A stretch of 64,000 nucleotides of DNA from Lantana camara (Eukaryota > Streptophyta > Magnoliopsida > Lamiales > Verbenaceae), in assembly GCA_037501455.1 (NCBI GenBank), contig CM074858.1, forward strand, positions 46,125,001-46,189,000. The letters are read 5' to 3'. Position numbers and translations under genes: made by a program. Position 1 is the stretch's first letter. Each line of letters starts with the position of its first letter. Below, one piece after another: positions 45,594 through 56,301 of the stretch. A model generated the notes under the pieces. That model was not told where the DNA came from. It searched no databases and was given only the letters and a program-made list of their open reading frames with translations.

Positions 45594-46364
45594 ATGGTTT
45601 TTGAGAATGAGAAATTGGAGCAAGAAGTGATTCAAGAGGTGTTTCCAAGCAAGGAGAAGCCCGAGAACTTCACTACTATGATACTTACTGAGGAATGCAG
45701 TGCTGTTATTCAGCATAAGCTTCCTCTAAAGCTTAAAGATCCAGGGTGTTTTTCAATACCCCTTACTATTGGTTCTTTACAATTTCATAATGTTCTATTT
45801 GATTTAGGAGCTAGCGTGAGTTTAATTCCATTATCTACTTGCAGGAAATTAGGAGTGAAAGAGCTCACGCCGACAAATATGACACTCCAATTAGCAGATA
45901 AATCGGTGAAATATCCGACAGGAATTTTGGAAGGCATTTTGGTAAAAGTTGGAAATTTTCATATTCCCACTGATTTTGTAGTTCTTGATATTGAGAGCAA
46001 TGAAAGGATGCCATCGATACTTGGAAGACCGTTTCTGGCTACGGCCGGAGCAGATATTGATGTTCAGAATAGACGACTCACATTCAAAATAGGAGATGAA
46101 AGAATGGAGTTCAGGGACTTTGGTTCTAGGACACCATCCGCAAGTCCAGATAAGTGTTGCATGATTAAGGTTGTCAATAATATGCCCAAAGGAGAAACTC
46201 TGTATACGGAGCAAAGAGATGCAGTTGATTGGCAGAAAGGAACGAAGTTTCAGAGAGCGAGAATGAAGGATGCTTTGGATTTAGATGTTGGGAGATCAAG
46301 CTCTGGGTTCGAGAGTAACAAGAACGAGGTCACTCCTTGTGATTCGTTGCTTGGGAATTACTAA
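45594..46364 (+). CDS. Athila protease region, intact
   Basis: Open for 256 codons. Residues 55-175 form a retroviral-type aspartic protease: the catalytic FDLGASVSLIP (Asp-Leu-Gly-Ala-Ser where many have Asp-Thr-Gly-Ala/Ser), the flap segment with Leu-Gln-Leu-Ala-Asp-Lys-Ser-Val-Lys-Tyr-Pro, and the closing ILGRPFLATAGADID. The Leu at the second active-site position is usual in this lineage. The upstream part of the polyprotein is separated by the gypsy LTR ending at 45551. Normally reverse transcriptase would follow; instead the frame ends at 46364 and noncoding DNA starts. Confidence 0.85.
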   Translation: MVFENEKLEQEVIQEVFPSKEKPENFTTMILTEECSAVIQHKLPLKLKDPGCFSIPLTIGSLQFHNVLFDLGASVSLIPLSTCRKLGVKELTPTNMTLQLADKSVKYPTGILEGILVKVGNFHIPTDFVVLDIESNERMPSILGRPFLATAGADIDVQNRRLTFKIGDERMEFRDFGSRTPSASPDKCCMIKVVNNMPKGETLYTEQRDAVDWQKGTKFQRARMKDALDLDVGRSSSGFESNKNEVTPCDSLLGNY

Positions 46365-47246
46365 CCCCAGATTGGTTTCTGCAGTTAAGCTAATGACTAT
46401 AACTTAGAACTAACTTTTCCCTTTTCCTTTTCTCTTGTTTTATTTTTGTTTCCGTTGTTTTGGTTCCTGTAGTCCTTGTTTACTCGGTATAATTGAGTTA
46501 TCTCTCTCGTTGTAGGTAACTTGACGGTGTACTAGGTAGCCAGGTGTTAGATGGAGAGGGTCGTGATTCGAGCGTCATTGTCAATATTGAGGTGCATTTA
46601 ATTTATTAGTATGATTGTGCATGGTTGAATTGTATTGATTGAGGAGAATGAATCGTTGATATGAATTGTTAAAGGTAATTATGTGTTTGTTTGAAAATGG
46701 TATAATGTGATTTGATTGAATATTATGAGTTAATTTCAGTGGATTGACGTGATTGAGCACCATTAGTTGTGTGTTTGTGTTTTACATAAGTTTTGGGCGG
46801 AGTCTTGAGTAACAGGCGTTACACCATTGCTAGTAATTTTTTGGTAACGCCCGTTAATGAGATCGGACGTACCAATTACTAAATGTAACGGGCGTTACAC
46901 CTTTGCTTTAGTTTTTATGGTAACGCCCGTTAATGGACACAGGCGTGTTGGCCGACATGGGTAACGCCCATTACCCATTTGTCTTAGGAACACCGGTAAC
47001 GCCCATTACCGGTCCGACTGGCGGAGATTGGATTTTAGGACCACGTTTTTAGGGTTAATTTAAGTCTTGTCCTACCCAATTTCGGTTTTCTTTCCCCCAA
47101 ACCTATAAATACACTTGCACCCACTTATCCCACCTTACTAGAGAATCAATTGTTCCCTTGGGTCAATCGTCTTCAACTAAGTAGCAAGAAGCTTCCCCAC
47201 CAAGTTTCATTGTTTACTCTCTTGTGAATCAAAGTAAGTTACCACT
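46365..47246 (+). promoter_or_regulatory. Internal control region upstream of the ORF1/env-position gene
   Basis: No gene. It contains the GGTAACGCCCGTTACC array (46808-47010), then a TATA box in CCTATAAATACACTTG (about 47103), then about 130 bp of CT-rich leader ending at AATCAAAGTAAGTT (47226-47240), a good 5' splice donor. A matching acceptor TTTGATTCAG is at 47649-47658, just before the ATG of the gene. This reads as a promoter, leader exon and intron for a separate transcript. Inference from layout only. Confidence 0.55.
46808..47010. repeat. Palindrome array GGTAACGCCCGTTACC upstream of the internal promoter
   Basis: Units with arms GTAACG/CGTTAC occur near 46808, 46843, 46890, 46920, 46960 and 46995-47010, each with zero to two mismatches. 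This is the same motif as in the LTR U3, outside any LTR. Confidence 0.8.
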
Positions 47247-47663
47247 CCTTTGTTTTAGAGTATTTTTTTGGAGCTAATTTTTCCAATCTTAGGGATGATA
47301 ATTAGGATTGAATTGCGTGTTAGAGATCACCATGAGATTAAATTGATGAATTTTGAGAGGTTAACTATGCTAGAATTAGGATTGATGCTTTAAATTGAAG
47401 TTAACTTGAATTAGGTTAAAATTTTGAAGAATCCTAAAGTTCTAGGTAGCCTTGTTTTTTAATTTCGGAGTTGAAGGTAGAGAATTATGAGCTTGAATTG
47501 TAGTAATTAAGGTAGTGTGAATTTGAGATTGAATAGAGTGAATAATTTGAGTTGAGACTCACCCACTAGGCTTAAGCACACAAGGTGTTTGATGAATTGT
47601 CTATGTGACTCGTGATTGATTTCTTGGTACTTTGCTTTGCTATCATTGTTTGATTCAGGTACA

Positions 47664-48896
47664 ATGGATCGTATTAAGCGCTCTAAAGTCCCGGAACCTT
47701 TCACTACGTCACCCAAATTAAACCACCAATCTTTTGAGTCGGAGAACATAACGGTTAATGTCTTTGGGAACCCTTTCCAAAGGAATCCAACAAGGAATAT
47801 TGTGGGTACTAAATTCTTCAACCAGATGGATAGATTGGAGGTTTGGAATGAAGTGCGGAGGCTTTTCAATAACATAGGTTGGTTGCCTTTTCTTGAAAGG
47901 AGGGATATGACTTATGGAAATATGACCGCTGCTTTCTTCCATACAATAAATTTTGATCCGGTAGACAACACTTTGACCTTCACTCTTGATGATATGGAGA
48001 CTCGGACTTGGAGTGTGAGTAGAATTCGAGAGATTCTTCGGTTTCCAACCAATGTCACCACTTCTTTACCCAGATGGAGCGAGACTCAGCCAGAGGAGGT
48101 GTGGAGATCCTTTCCCTTGAGGAAGGGTGTTCCTAGTTATTCCCTCCGGATCACGCATGACAGCTATTTTGACTCATTGACATGGATACTAATCCATAGG
48201 GTCTTAGCCCTGGGATTCTGTGCCAGATACGGGAGAGATAACCATATTACAGAAACTGAGTTGGCCATCATGTATATGATGAAGGAAGGTATTAACTTTG
48301 AAGGTACGATCGAGTTCCTTTGGAAGCTGCAGGAAATTACGGGGAGTGTGATGGACACGTTTGCTCATAGAGGCTTTGTGACGATGTTTGCTAGAGAGAT
48401 GAACTGGACACCGAGAGGGGCTTTGCCTATCAGTTTTGGATATACTGGTCCAGAGTACTTAGAGACCGTAGGCTTAGCTATACCTTGGGAGAGTGGAGAG
48501 CTGAAACATAGTGTTCTGCCATGGTGGCCTATCCGTGAGAGAGATCGTTTCTGGCAGATGTACAGCTGGGGGATAGCCCGGTTCAATGAGCTTTCTGCGA
48601 GGCAGAGGGAGCTTTTGGCTCGGATTCCGGACCGGCCTGATGATGAGTTTGTGGTTCTTCGCAATGCCGCCCCTGTTATTGCCGAGGCTAGCGACGACAC
48701 TCCCGTGACTTTGAGAGGCGTACGCGCAGAGCTAGCAGGACTGAGGGCTGACTTAACCACCGTTATTGCTAGAGTTGAAGATTTGGCACATTATGTAGAT
48801 GAGCCATTCAACGAGTGGACGGCCGATTTGGAGGCCAAGTTTGACAGGTTCAGTGCTCGCTTGGATCAGTATTTTGGAGGACCCCCATCGCCCTGA
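47664..48896 (+). CDS. Athila ORF1/env-position protein, open copy (410 aa)
   Basis: The ATG at 47664 was chosen because it follows an acceptor-like AG and the two copies of the gene agree from here; the frame is open 48 bases further upstream. The N-terminal half has a globular Trp/Phe-rich domain (Trp-Leu-Pro-Phe-Leu-Glu near residue 60 and Met-Glu-Thr-Arg-Thr-Trp-Ser near residue 100) resembling the ATHILA ORF-1 family as I know it. The last 120 residues are Arg/Leu/Glu-rich and coiled-coil prone. I see no signal peptide or transmembrane segment, so an envelope role is not supported. It is present a second time, broken, at 32574. Function unknown. Confidence 0.75.
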   Translation: MDRIKRSKVPEPFTTSPKLNHQSFESENITVNVFGNPFQRNPTRNIVGTKFFNQMDRLEVWNEVRRLFNNIGWLPFLERRDMTYGNMTAAFFHTINFDPVDNTLTFTLDDMETRTWSVSRIREILRFPTNVTTSLPRWSETQPEEVWRSFPLRKGVPSYSLRITHDSYFDSLTWILIHRVLALGFCARYGRDNHITETELAIMYMMKEGINFEGTIEFLWKLQEITGSVMDTFAHRGFVTMFAREMNWTPRGALPISFGYTGPEYLETVGLAIPWESGELKHSVLPWWPIRERDRFWQMYSWGIARFNELSARQRELLARIPDRPDDEFVVLRNAAPVIAEASDDTPVTLRGVRAELAGLRADLTTVIARVEDLAHYVDEPFNEWTADLEAKFDRFSARLDQYFGGPPSP

Positions 48897-50446
48897 TTTT
48901 GTTATCTTGATACTTTTCCCCCAGAGTTCTAGACATTTGTTTCATTTATGCTTTATTATGTCTGGATAGTTGCCTACACTTAACTTTTTGCTATGTTCGG
49001 TTTTCTAACTTGGTTTATGCAATGGCTCTTTTATTTTCATGAATTTGTGACTATTATTATATTTGTTGGATGCATGTTGATTATCAATTGCCTGTGCACT
49101 TGATCCGTGTTTTTAGTCACTTGTTCACGTTTGGAAGCATAGCAAGCACGTTGCCGGTTCGTCAGTAATCAGGGAGTTTTCTAACCCTTTAATTCTTTCA
49201 ATTGCATGAGGACATTGCAAAGTTTAAGTGCGGGGGAAGAATGTGCATTCTTGCTATGAGCTTTATTGAAAATTTGCATGAGTAGATGTAATTTCACTTG
49301 TAAATTGCTAAAATTCGAGTAATTTTGAAAAAATTTTAAAATATTCCCCCATTTTGAACTTTTTCTTTGAAGTTTGATCGTTGAGCTTTTGCTAGAATAA
49401 GTTAGGCTTGTTGAATTGAAGAAAGTTGCATGAGATTCGATGATTTTTTGTATTAGTAAGCCCTTATATTTTGAGCACAGTTTTATGAAATAATGTACTT
49501 AACTTAGAGAGATAAGTTGATAATTTCCGAATAAGTCTATGAGATGATTAGGATGCATTTTAGTCCTATCGAGGCGAAATTTTGAATTAATGAAGGACTA
49601 AGGAAGTGAAGTAGGTATTCGTTGTTGGAGGATTTTTAGCTTTTCTATTTAGCCGTTTTCACTAAATAATGCAGACCTATTGACCCCGCTGAGCCTAATT
49701 GTTGTGCAAAGATTTTTGTAGCCACATTATAAGCCAAGGCACAACATAGAAGTACCTATGTTGATAATTTGTTCACCAAGGCTTGCTCATTTGATTTGGT
49801 ATGATGAGTATCTATTCTTAGACCCCTTTTATTTGTTCTCGCGATTGATTGAGAATGAGGAGTTATTGGGGGGGGGGGGGGAAGAGTGAAAAGAAAAGAT
49901 GTGAAAAGAGAAAGAGCAAAGAAGAAAAACAAAATAAGATTGTGCAAAGGGTGAATTTGAAAGTGTGGGATTTAATTGAAGACTGGGGTAAAATTCTTAG
50001 TGTTAATGGTGAATAGAAGTGTCCATGTGTTGATTAGAATAAATGATGTAAGCTTCGTGAGTAGTCACTTGATCCAAATTTCTGTAACTTTACCCTAAGC
50101 CTACCTTACAAGCCCGAAAGACCTACTGATCCGAAGTCTTGACTTAATTCCATTGGTGGAGATAGGTGCAAAGGGTGTATTCCGAATTTGATGATTGGAG
50201 CTTAGGAGGAAATTGTGAAGTTGTCGTCTAATTTTTGTACATTGTATCGTTTGACTCACACACTACACAAGGGTTTACTTTTCATATTAAATTTTGAGGA
50301 TTTCCTGTTTGCGAGCATTTGATTTGATTGGCTAGACTTGTTTAGGCGAAGGTTGATGATTACTTAGAGGAGAAGGTTTGATGAGGATGTGTTTTCTTAA
50401 TTTCGGAATTACTCGGGAACGAGCAATGTTCAAGTGTGGGAGATTA
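48897..50446 (+). other. Athila 3' noncoding region upstream of LTR2
   Basis: Matches 33806-35372. The purine tract AGTGCGGGGGAAGAATGTG is at about 49229 and CAAGTGTGGGAGAT at 50431-50444, touching LTR2. At the position of the A16 tract of the left copy, this copy has a run of 12 or more G (49869-49881). Confidence 0.7.
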
Positions 50447-51530
50447 TGTTGTGTGTAGAAACTGCATGATTTTAAGCGTTAAATAGATGATATTCTACAG
50501 CCGTTTGATGCGTTTAGGTGTTTATTTGACTCAGTTCAGGTGTCATTAGAGTTGGAGTTACGAAACGGCAAAGCAGAGCGATTTCACGCATTTTTGGGAG
50601 AAAAGTGGCAACTCCTGTTACCATTTAGCAGTACTAAAGGAGTAACTCCCGTTAATAGCCACAGGAGAATGATTTTTGGCGAGAACAGAGGGGTAACGCC
50701 CATTACCCCTACACAGAAGGAATTAGGTAACGCCCGTTACCAGTAACAGCGTTAATGATTTCAGGCCATTAACGGGTGTTAAGGATGGCAAGGTAAAAAT
50801 TGGTAACGCCCGTTACCTAGGGCGGCGAGAATTCTCCTAGTGTTGCTATATATGTGCGTTTTGGAGTCTTTTTTAGGGAGACTTCTTCCGTTCGTGACCT
50901 AGATTGGAGTTAGACAGAGAAAAAGAGTTTCCCTCCCAAGTCAAGACCTAGGGTTTGGAAGAAGACTCAGAGGTTCAAAAGATTTTCAGAGAATTCGAGA
51001 AGACGACAGGATTGAATTTCGAGAACAATCTTTGGTTTTATTGTTGCTTTAATTCCTAAACTAATTCCTTTGATTTTTAGTTTTAGTTTTTATGCTAAGT
51101 TCGTTCTTGAGTTTCGCTGAATGTTATTGAGTTTAATTGTTAGACTTTATTTAGATTCATTGACCATGATTTATGTTAATGCAGTTTTCTTTAATTTTAT
51201 GATTTTTGCTTCAAGTATGAGTAGCTAATTATCTAAGGCTAGGGGGAAGTGATGATGATTGCATGATGGATGTTTACAATTACCTATAAATCGAAAGAGA
51301 AATGGTAGTTTAGAGGGTTTTCATTACTTGTGAGTTGTAGGGTTCAAAGAGATTTGGTCCTAGCTTATACAACAGTAATCTTATTCCATGCCGAGCCGCT
51401 TGAATACTGAATTACACTAGTCTTGTTCCTATGGTTTAATTAACTATTGGTGATTGCGAGAGCAACATTGAACACTAATTAAGCACTTGGTTACACCTCA
51501 AGAGAGGGTAATTCAAATATAAGTGACTAG
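50447..51530 (+). repeat. Athila LTR2, truncated by the CACTA element
   Basis: It starts TGTTGTGTGTAGAAACTGC and follows LTR1 until AAGTGACTAG, where LTR1 goes on with GTTGTAGAATTA but this copy is replaced by a CACTA terminus. It carries its own palindrome array (about 50607-50820). A stretch near 51270 lacks about 80 bp present in LTR1. The remaining third of the LTR is not found in the window. Confidence 0.9.
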
Positions 51531-51544
51531 CACTACAAGAAAAA
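51531..51544. repeat. CACTA terminal inverted repeat
   Basis: CACTACAAGAAAAA, the conserved terminus recognised by the transposase. Confidence 0.9.
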
Positions 51545-52020
51545 GTAGTTTCAGCAACAAAATTGACTGTGACCGAGAAGAAATGGTTGTTGTATATGTA
51601 CCTATAGCAACCAAAATTTATTTGGTGACTATAATTCATTTACAAATTTTTTTTGCGACAACTAATTTTTTGGTTGTTATAGATGGTCGTTGTAGTTTAA
51701 TAAATGGTGACCTTAAATTTCCAACCAAAGTTATAATTTATAGTGACGAGTAATATGGTCGGTATAAAAAAAATTAATTGTGACCAAGTTAGCAACCACT
51801 ATTTAAGTGGTGGTGTACAAGTATTATGAAAGTGGTCATCAACCACCAACAAATTTGGTCACTAAACATAACACAATAAAAAGCTAGTTTTATATGGTAA
51901 GCGAAAAAAAATTAAAGGCATTATATTTTATTTGTTGTTAGAAAATACATTTATAACATCTTTATGGATTTAAAAAGTGAAATAAAATCTTTAAATTAAA
52001 CTTCTACAACATAAATTTAT

Positions 52021-52049
<29 letters not shown>

Positions 52050-52060
<11 letters not shown>

Positions 52061-52600
52061 TTTTGTTTTGAAACCGGATCAGAGGATCCGTAGAGTTTTT
52101 AACGAGAACCCCACCTCATTTATTGAACGAAGCAGAGCTACAAAGGGAAGTTCAGAAAGTATATCGCCAAAATAAACAAAAGCCAAACCCGACAGAAAAA
52201 CAATTTGTCGGTCACAAGAGGCGAAAGGCAGCAATAAAACAACAGCGTTCTAGAGCAATGAAGCACAAAACAAATAAAACACGCAGAACTTAAGTTAATG
52301 TTGACACCGCAAGTGAAGCTTTGACCATTAAACTCATATCCATGATTGATTACTCCTGTATGATTCAGATTGTGCGCCTTAATGTGACTCTTGGTGTCAT
52401 CATGGTTACCCAAATCAAAGTCCTCCAGGTGATTCTGATGAGGTTTAGACTTCTCAAAAGTAGTTGCCTTGCAGAATCTTAATACAGCTTTATCAGAACT
52501 ACTATCCACAAACCAGTCTGGCAACAAAGGCTGCTGACTCTGACTACCTGAAACAATCTGGAAGCAATAGATGCCCGCCCGACGAAAAGGATTGGTTTCG
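52050..52600 (-). mobile_element. 5'-truncated non-LTR retroelement (LINE-like) 3' end
   Basis: On the minus strand an apparent 3' untranslated region ends with TTCAATAAATGAGG, a polyadenylation-type signal, and then CAAAACAAAAAAAAAATAT, an A-rich tail beside a (TA)n tract. A short open frame (52527-52138) with no recognised domain precedes it. The A-rich tail, lack of inverted ends and abrupt 5' limit fit a truncated LINE, perhaps inserted in the CACTA subterminal region. Confidence 0.4.
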
Positions 52601-52729
52601 CCTCAATCACAATCATCGGCGATAAATTTATTTTATATTTAATTTTAATATACTGAAAATAATAAATTTACACATATATTTGATTTTTACAATTATATCA
52701 TAGCAAGGAGAATAAGTATTAAATAAAAA

Positions 52730-52910
52730 TTTTTTTATTTATCTTTTTCCCCCAAAATCGACCACTTGGACCGTGGGGTTGAACGAGTCCGTCCTCATTT
52801 ATTAAAGCTCATGGCCCAAAAATATAAGAGAAGCGTCTCAAGCCAAGCATCCAAATACAAAATTGCCCACAAAAACGATGAGGCCCACATAGTCCCATTC
52901 GAGTACGTAG
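52730..52910 (-). mobile_element. Second LINE-like 3' end fragment
   Basis: The minus strand contains TTTAATAAATGAGGACGGACTCGTTCAACCCC and then A-rich DNA. The AATAAATGAGG core and the following 'cgtt' pattern are shared with the neighbouring fragment, suggesting two related retroposon tails. Confidence 0.3.
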
Positions 52911-54800
52911 TCAGCTAAATCATAGTTACAACAACCGAGCTAGCAACTAAGACCCAAATCTCGACAACCAAGTCAACCACCAGATCCAAAGAAAGATTCA
53001 GACTAACACTGAACAGTAACTTATTCCCGATTCGGAAAATTTTGAACTTACTACTTAAAACTCGATTCAGACTAACTATAAAATGGTGGCGCATAATAAA
53101 GAACCTTCTAGGCTTAAACAAATTGAATCCCTTCCAATTGTTTATCACTGTACCTCTCAGCAAATTAACTATTTGTTGCGAAGTGTGCTTTCTTTCTAGC
53201 AATGAACTTGATCTTCCATTGATTATAATAAGCTAATGTGTCTAAGCACCTGCCCCCTTTAATATAGACACCAATAAATCCAAAAATCAGTTAATACATC
53301 AAATTTCCTTCCTAAAATCTACATCTTACTCATGTTAGCTTCACTTTTACCCTGCTGACCCTGCATCAAGAAAAGGAGCAAAATACCTTTCTTATATCCC
53401 CAATGTAATAATTATTCATGATAATAAACCACAAAGTACAAATCTCAGCATAACAGCAAACTTCATCAAACTTAATATCATATATCATACTTACAGCTCT
53501 ATAGCAGAACCTGAAGCATCTCGCGCCTCTGTTCGTTGGATCAAGATAGCCTCTCCATTCCTCACATATTCTTTGATAATTAAGCCTCAAGGAATTGAAA
53601 ATCTGAAATAAAATTTCATCATCAATTAATAAGTTGGATATTGGCCACCCAAAGTGACTTGTTGTTCACCAATAACTCTGAAATCTGGCAATTTCATCAC
53701 CAATTATTAAGGATAATATCCCTGCAACAAATTCACATACCCATTCTTGACCCAACAAAGATCAACCATATCATTTGTTCTTAAAAAAACATAATGAAAA
53801 CAAATCATTCACTTTACTAAGCCAAAAAAACTGCACCTTTTTGTTGGACAAGAAAATATACTACTATTTGCATGCACAACTCTGATAAAATTTTTTTGCC
53901 ACTAATCACATACATTGATATCATAAGCCTGCTACAACCACCTACCTATTCTGGGCCATACCGCCTCAAAAAACCACATTCTCCACAGATTAAGAATAAT
54001 ATATACATATATATACTGGATGAATATTAACTGTAAAATTTTAAGGTTTTTTTTTTTTATAGGAATAAACTATTTGCTTTTTTATTGACACGAAACATTT
54101 TTTCTCCTTTTTTTTTTTTAAGGATAAAAACATTTCAGACAAAAGTTCAAATCCTTGAATTGAAGAATAACTTCTACAACCTCAAAAGCCATAATCACGA
54201 AATACCCGCAACTTCATATTAAAATTCCTATGCTATAAAGAACCTTCCACTAAAAATATTACATAAATTTACTGTGATTTTGTTCTCAAATTATTGTAAC
54301 AACCATCATCAATTATTAGGCATTATAACCAGATAGAATATAGAGAAGATCAAGTCAAGGAAGTTACCAGATACAAAGTAGAGGTAAACACAATAGTCAC
54401 TACAGAATAAAAGGCCAAAACACCAAAACAAAGGTTCCTCCAACTCATATAGAAAAGGTTACTCAGACTTCTAAATAATAAAAACAAAAGTGAAGATACT
54501 ATAATATTTTGAACTAAGAACTATATATATAATTATTCTATTCAATAAAACTTAAAAGTCGTAAAATGCATTGTCCTTTTCCAATCAAACTCTCTCCAAT
54601 TATCACTTTTGCATCTGCAACAAATCAGAAAAAAAAAAATTCTAAGCAATCATACTTAGTTGTACACTCTTACTATTATAATAAAAAATTAACCACATAT
54701 GACAAGTCGATATATACATATAACCATATGAATTTTCTTTTTAATGGCTACTAAAAAATGTGAAGTTGTGCTAACACTAGTAAAAACATGAGAAGTTAAG
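52911..54800. other. AT-rich interior of the CACTA element, no gene recognised
   Basis: Only short frames without domains (for example 52915-53202 and 53366-53590). Nothing in it could be assigned; it may be 3' untranslated or intergenic DNA of the transposon. Confidence 0.5.
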
Positions 54801-54806
54801 TTTTAC

Positions 54807-56229
54807 TTACCAGTCACATGTACTAATGATATCAGAAAAACTTTTCCCAGTCATTTTCTCGACGCACTTGACAACAGCTTCAACAGTAGTCTTTTGAAGA
54901 GCTAACTCGGCTTTTGTATTTTCTAATTCAAGCTGTGTAGTTGTTAGCTCCTCTTCTAATCTAGCTCGACTTGCAGATGCTTCAAAAGTTGAAGCAACAT
55001 CTTGATTTGATTTTTTGGAACGGAGACCCTTGTATTTTGCATATGACGAATTTTCTCCAAGAATGCTGATGCAAATTTGCTCTGAACTCATAGGAGTAGA
55101 ATCATCTGACAAAGCTTGTTCTTTCTCTCGTAATTCTTTCATTTTAAACTATTATTCAAATATGACATCTAATAAATATCTCATCATAAACTAAAAGAAA
55201 TTAATGAAAGATAATAAAATTAATATAATTTCTTACATTATTAGCCTCGACTTCTTCATCAGCCCATCCAGTTTTGGCATTGTAATACTCTAGCTCATAC
55301 ATATCAATGTCATCTAGGTTCTGTCACATAATAATTGAAAAGGTTAATTCAGAATTTTTTTTTTATTTTCATTTAAAAAAATGTTAACCAACCTTCTCAT
55401 ATTGATGTGCCGCACGAGATTTAGTCCCTAATTTATGTCTGTGCTTAAGTTTAGCTCTATTATTCGATTGTGTCTCAGAAACTTTCTGTAAAATATCAAC
55501 AAATGAAATTAGTAATGCATACCTTAAATTTAGTCCTTACTTTATCAATAAACAATTTCAATTCTATTTTATTATAATTATAAGATCTTAAAATTAGTAA
55601 TGCATACCTTAAATTTCTCTGTCTCCCAAAAATCACACAACCAAAGCCAATCATCGCCACGATTGACAAGCTTCTCGTAGATACTTTGTTTAGCTAGTGT
55701 GATACCACCTTCTGCTTTAACTTTTTGATAGTACTTATGGGCATTCGATCGAAACGTAGAGTATTGTTTGGCGAACGATTTCCAAATACAGTGGACAACA
55801 TGGGGTTTCTCTACTTCGTAACTGAGTTTATTCTTTGACATTATAATTAAACATACGTTAGAAATTATATGCATCATTATATTATAAGCAAAAAAATTCA
55901 AAAGTATATTAAAGAAAACAGTACTTACTGTTAGCTTTCTGAAAAGATCTTGTTTTCTATCATCTGAAATATTTTTCCAACCATCAACTTGCATTGGCGC
56001 TTCAAGTCTGATCAATACCCCAATTTGAGTGGCATGTTTTGAACTATGCTCCCCCACTGGTTTGTTGTTCCCCTCCGGAATAATAATTTTGGGCTTCTCT
56101 CCACATTTGCGAGTATACTTTTGTGCATTTAATCCTCTAGTAAGACCGGGAGTTCGCTTTTCATTTATTAATCCTTAAGAAAAATATGAAAGTTAAAATT
56201 ATAATTACAAGAACATATAAATAGAAAAA

Positions 56230-56301
<72 letters not shown>

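Larger units (their letters stand above)
32151..51530 (+). mobile_element. Athila-lineage gypsy unit, tandem with a shared LTR, pol missing
   Basis: Order on the plus strand: ORF1/env-position gene (broken copy), 3' noncoding, LTR1, Asp-tRNA primer site, gag, protease, second promoter, ORF1/env-position gene (open copy), 3' noncoding, LTR2. About 3.2 kb upstream of LTR1 (32151-35372) duplicates the stretch upstream of LTR2 (47247-50446). This is what results when two elements share their middle LTR after unequal recombination, or when the left unit is a truncated neighbour. No reverse transcriptase, RNase H or integrase lies between protease and the second gene. LTR2 is cut at 51530 by the CACTA element. 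Left limit is a junction, not an element end. Confidence 0.8.

Noticed and set aside
47664..48896. Viral-type envelope glycoprotein
   Set aside because: The gene is in the env position but shows no signal peptide, transmembrane segment or Cys pattern; called ORF1/env-position only.
52138..52527. 129-codon frame as a host gene
   Set aside because: Latter half is hydrophobic translation of a T-rich untranslated region leading to a poly(A)-like tail; no recognised domain.
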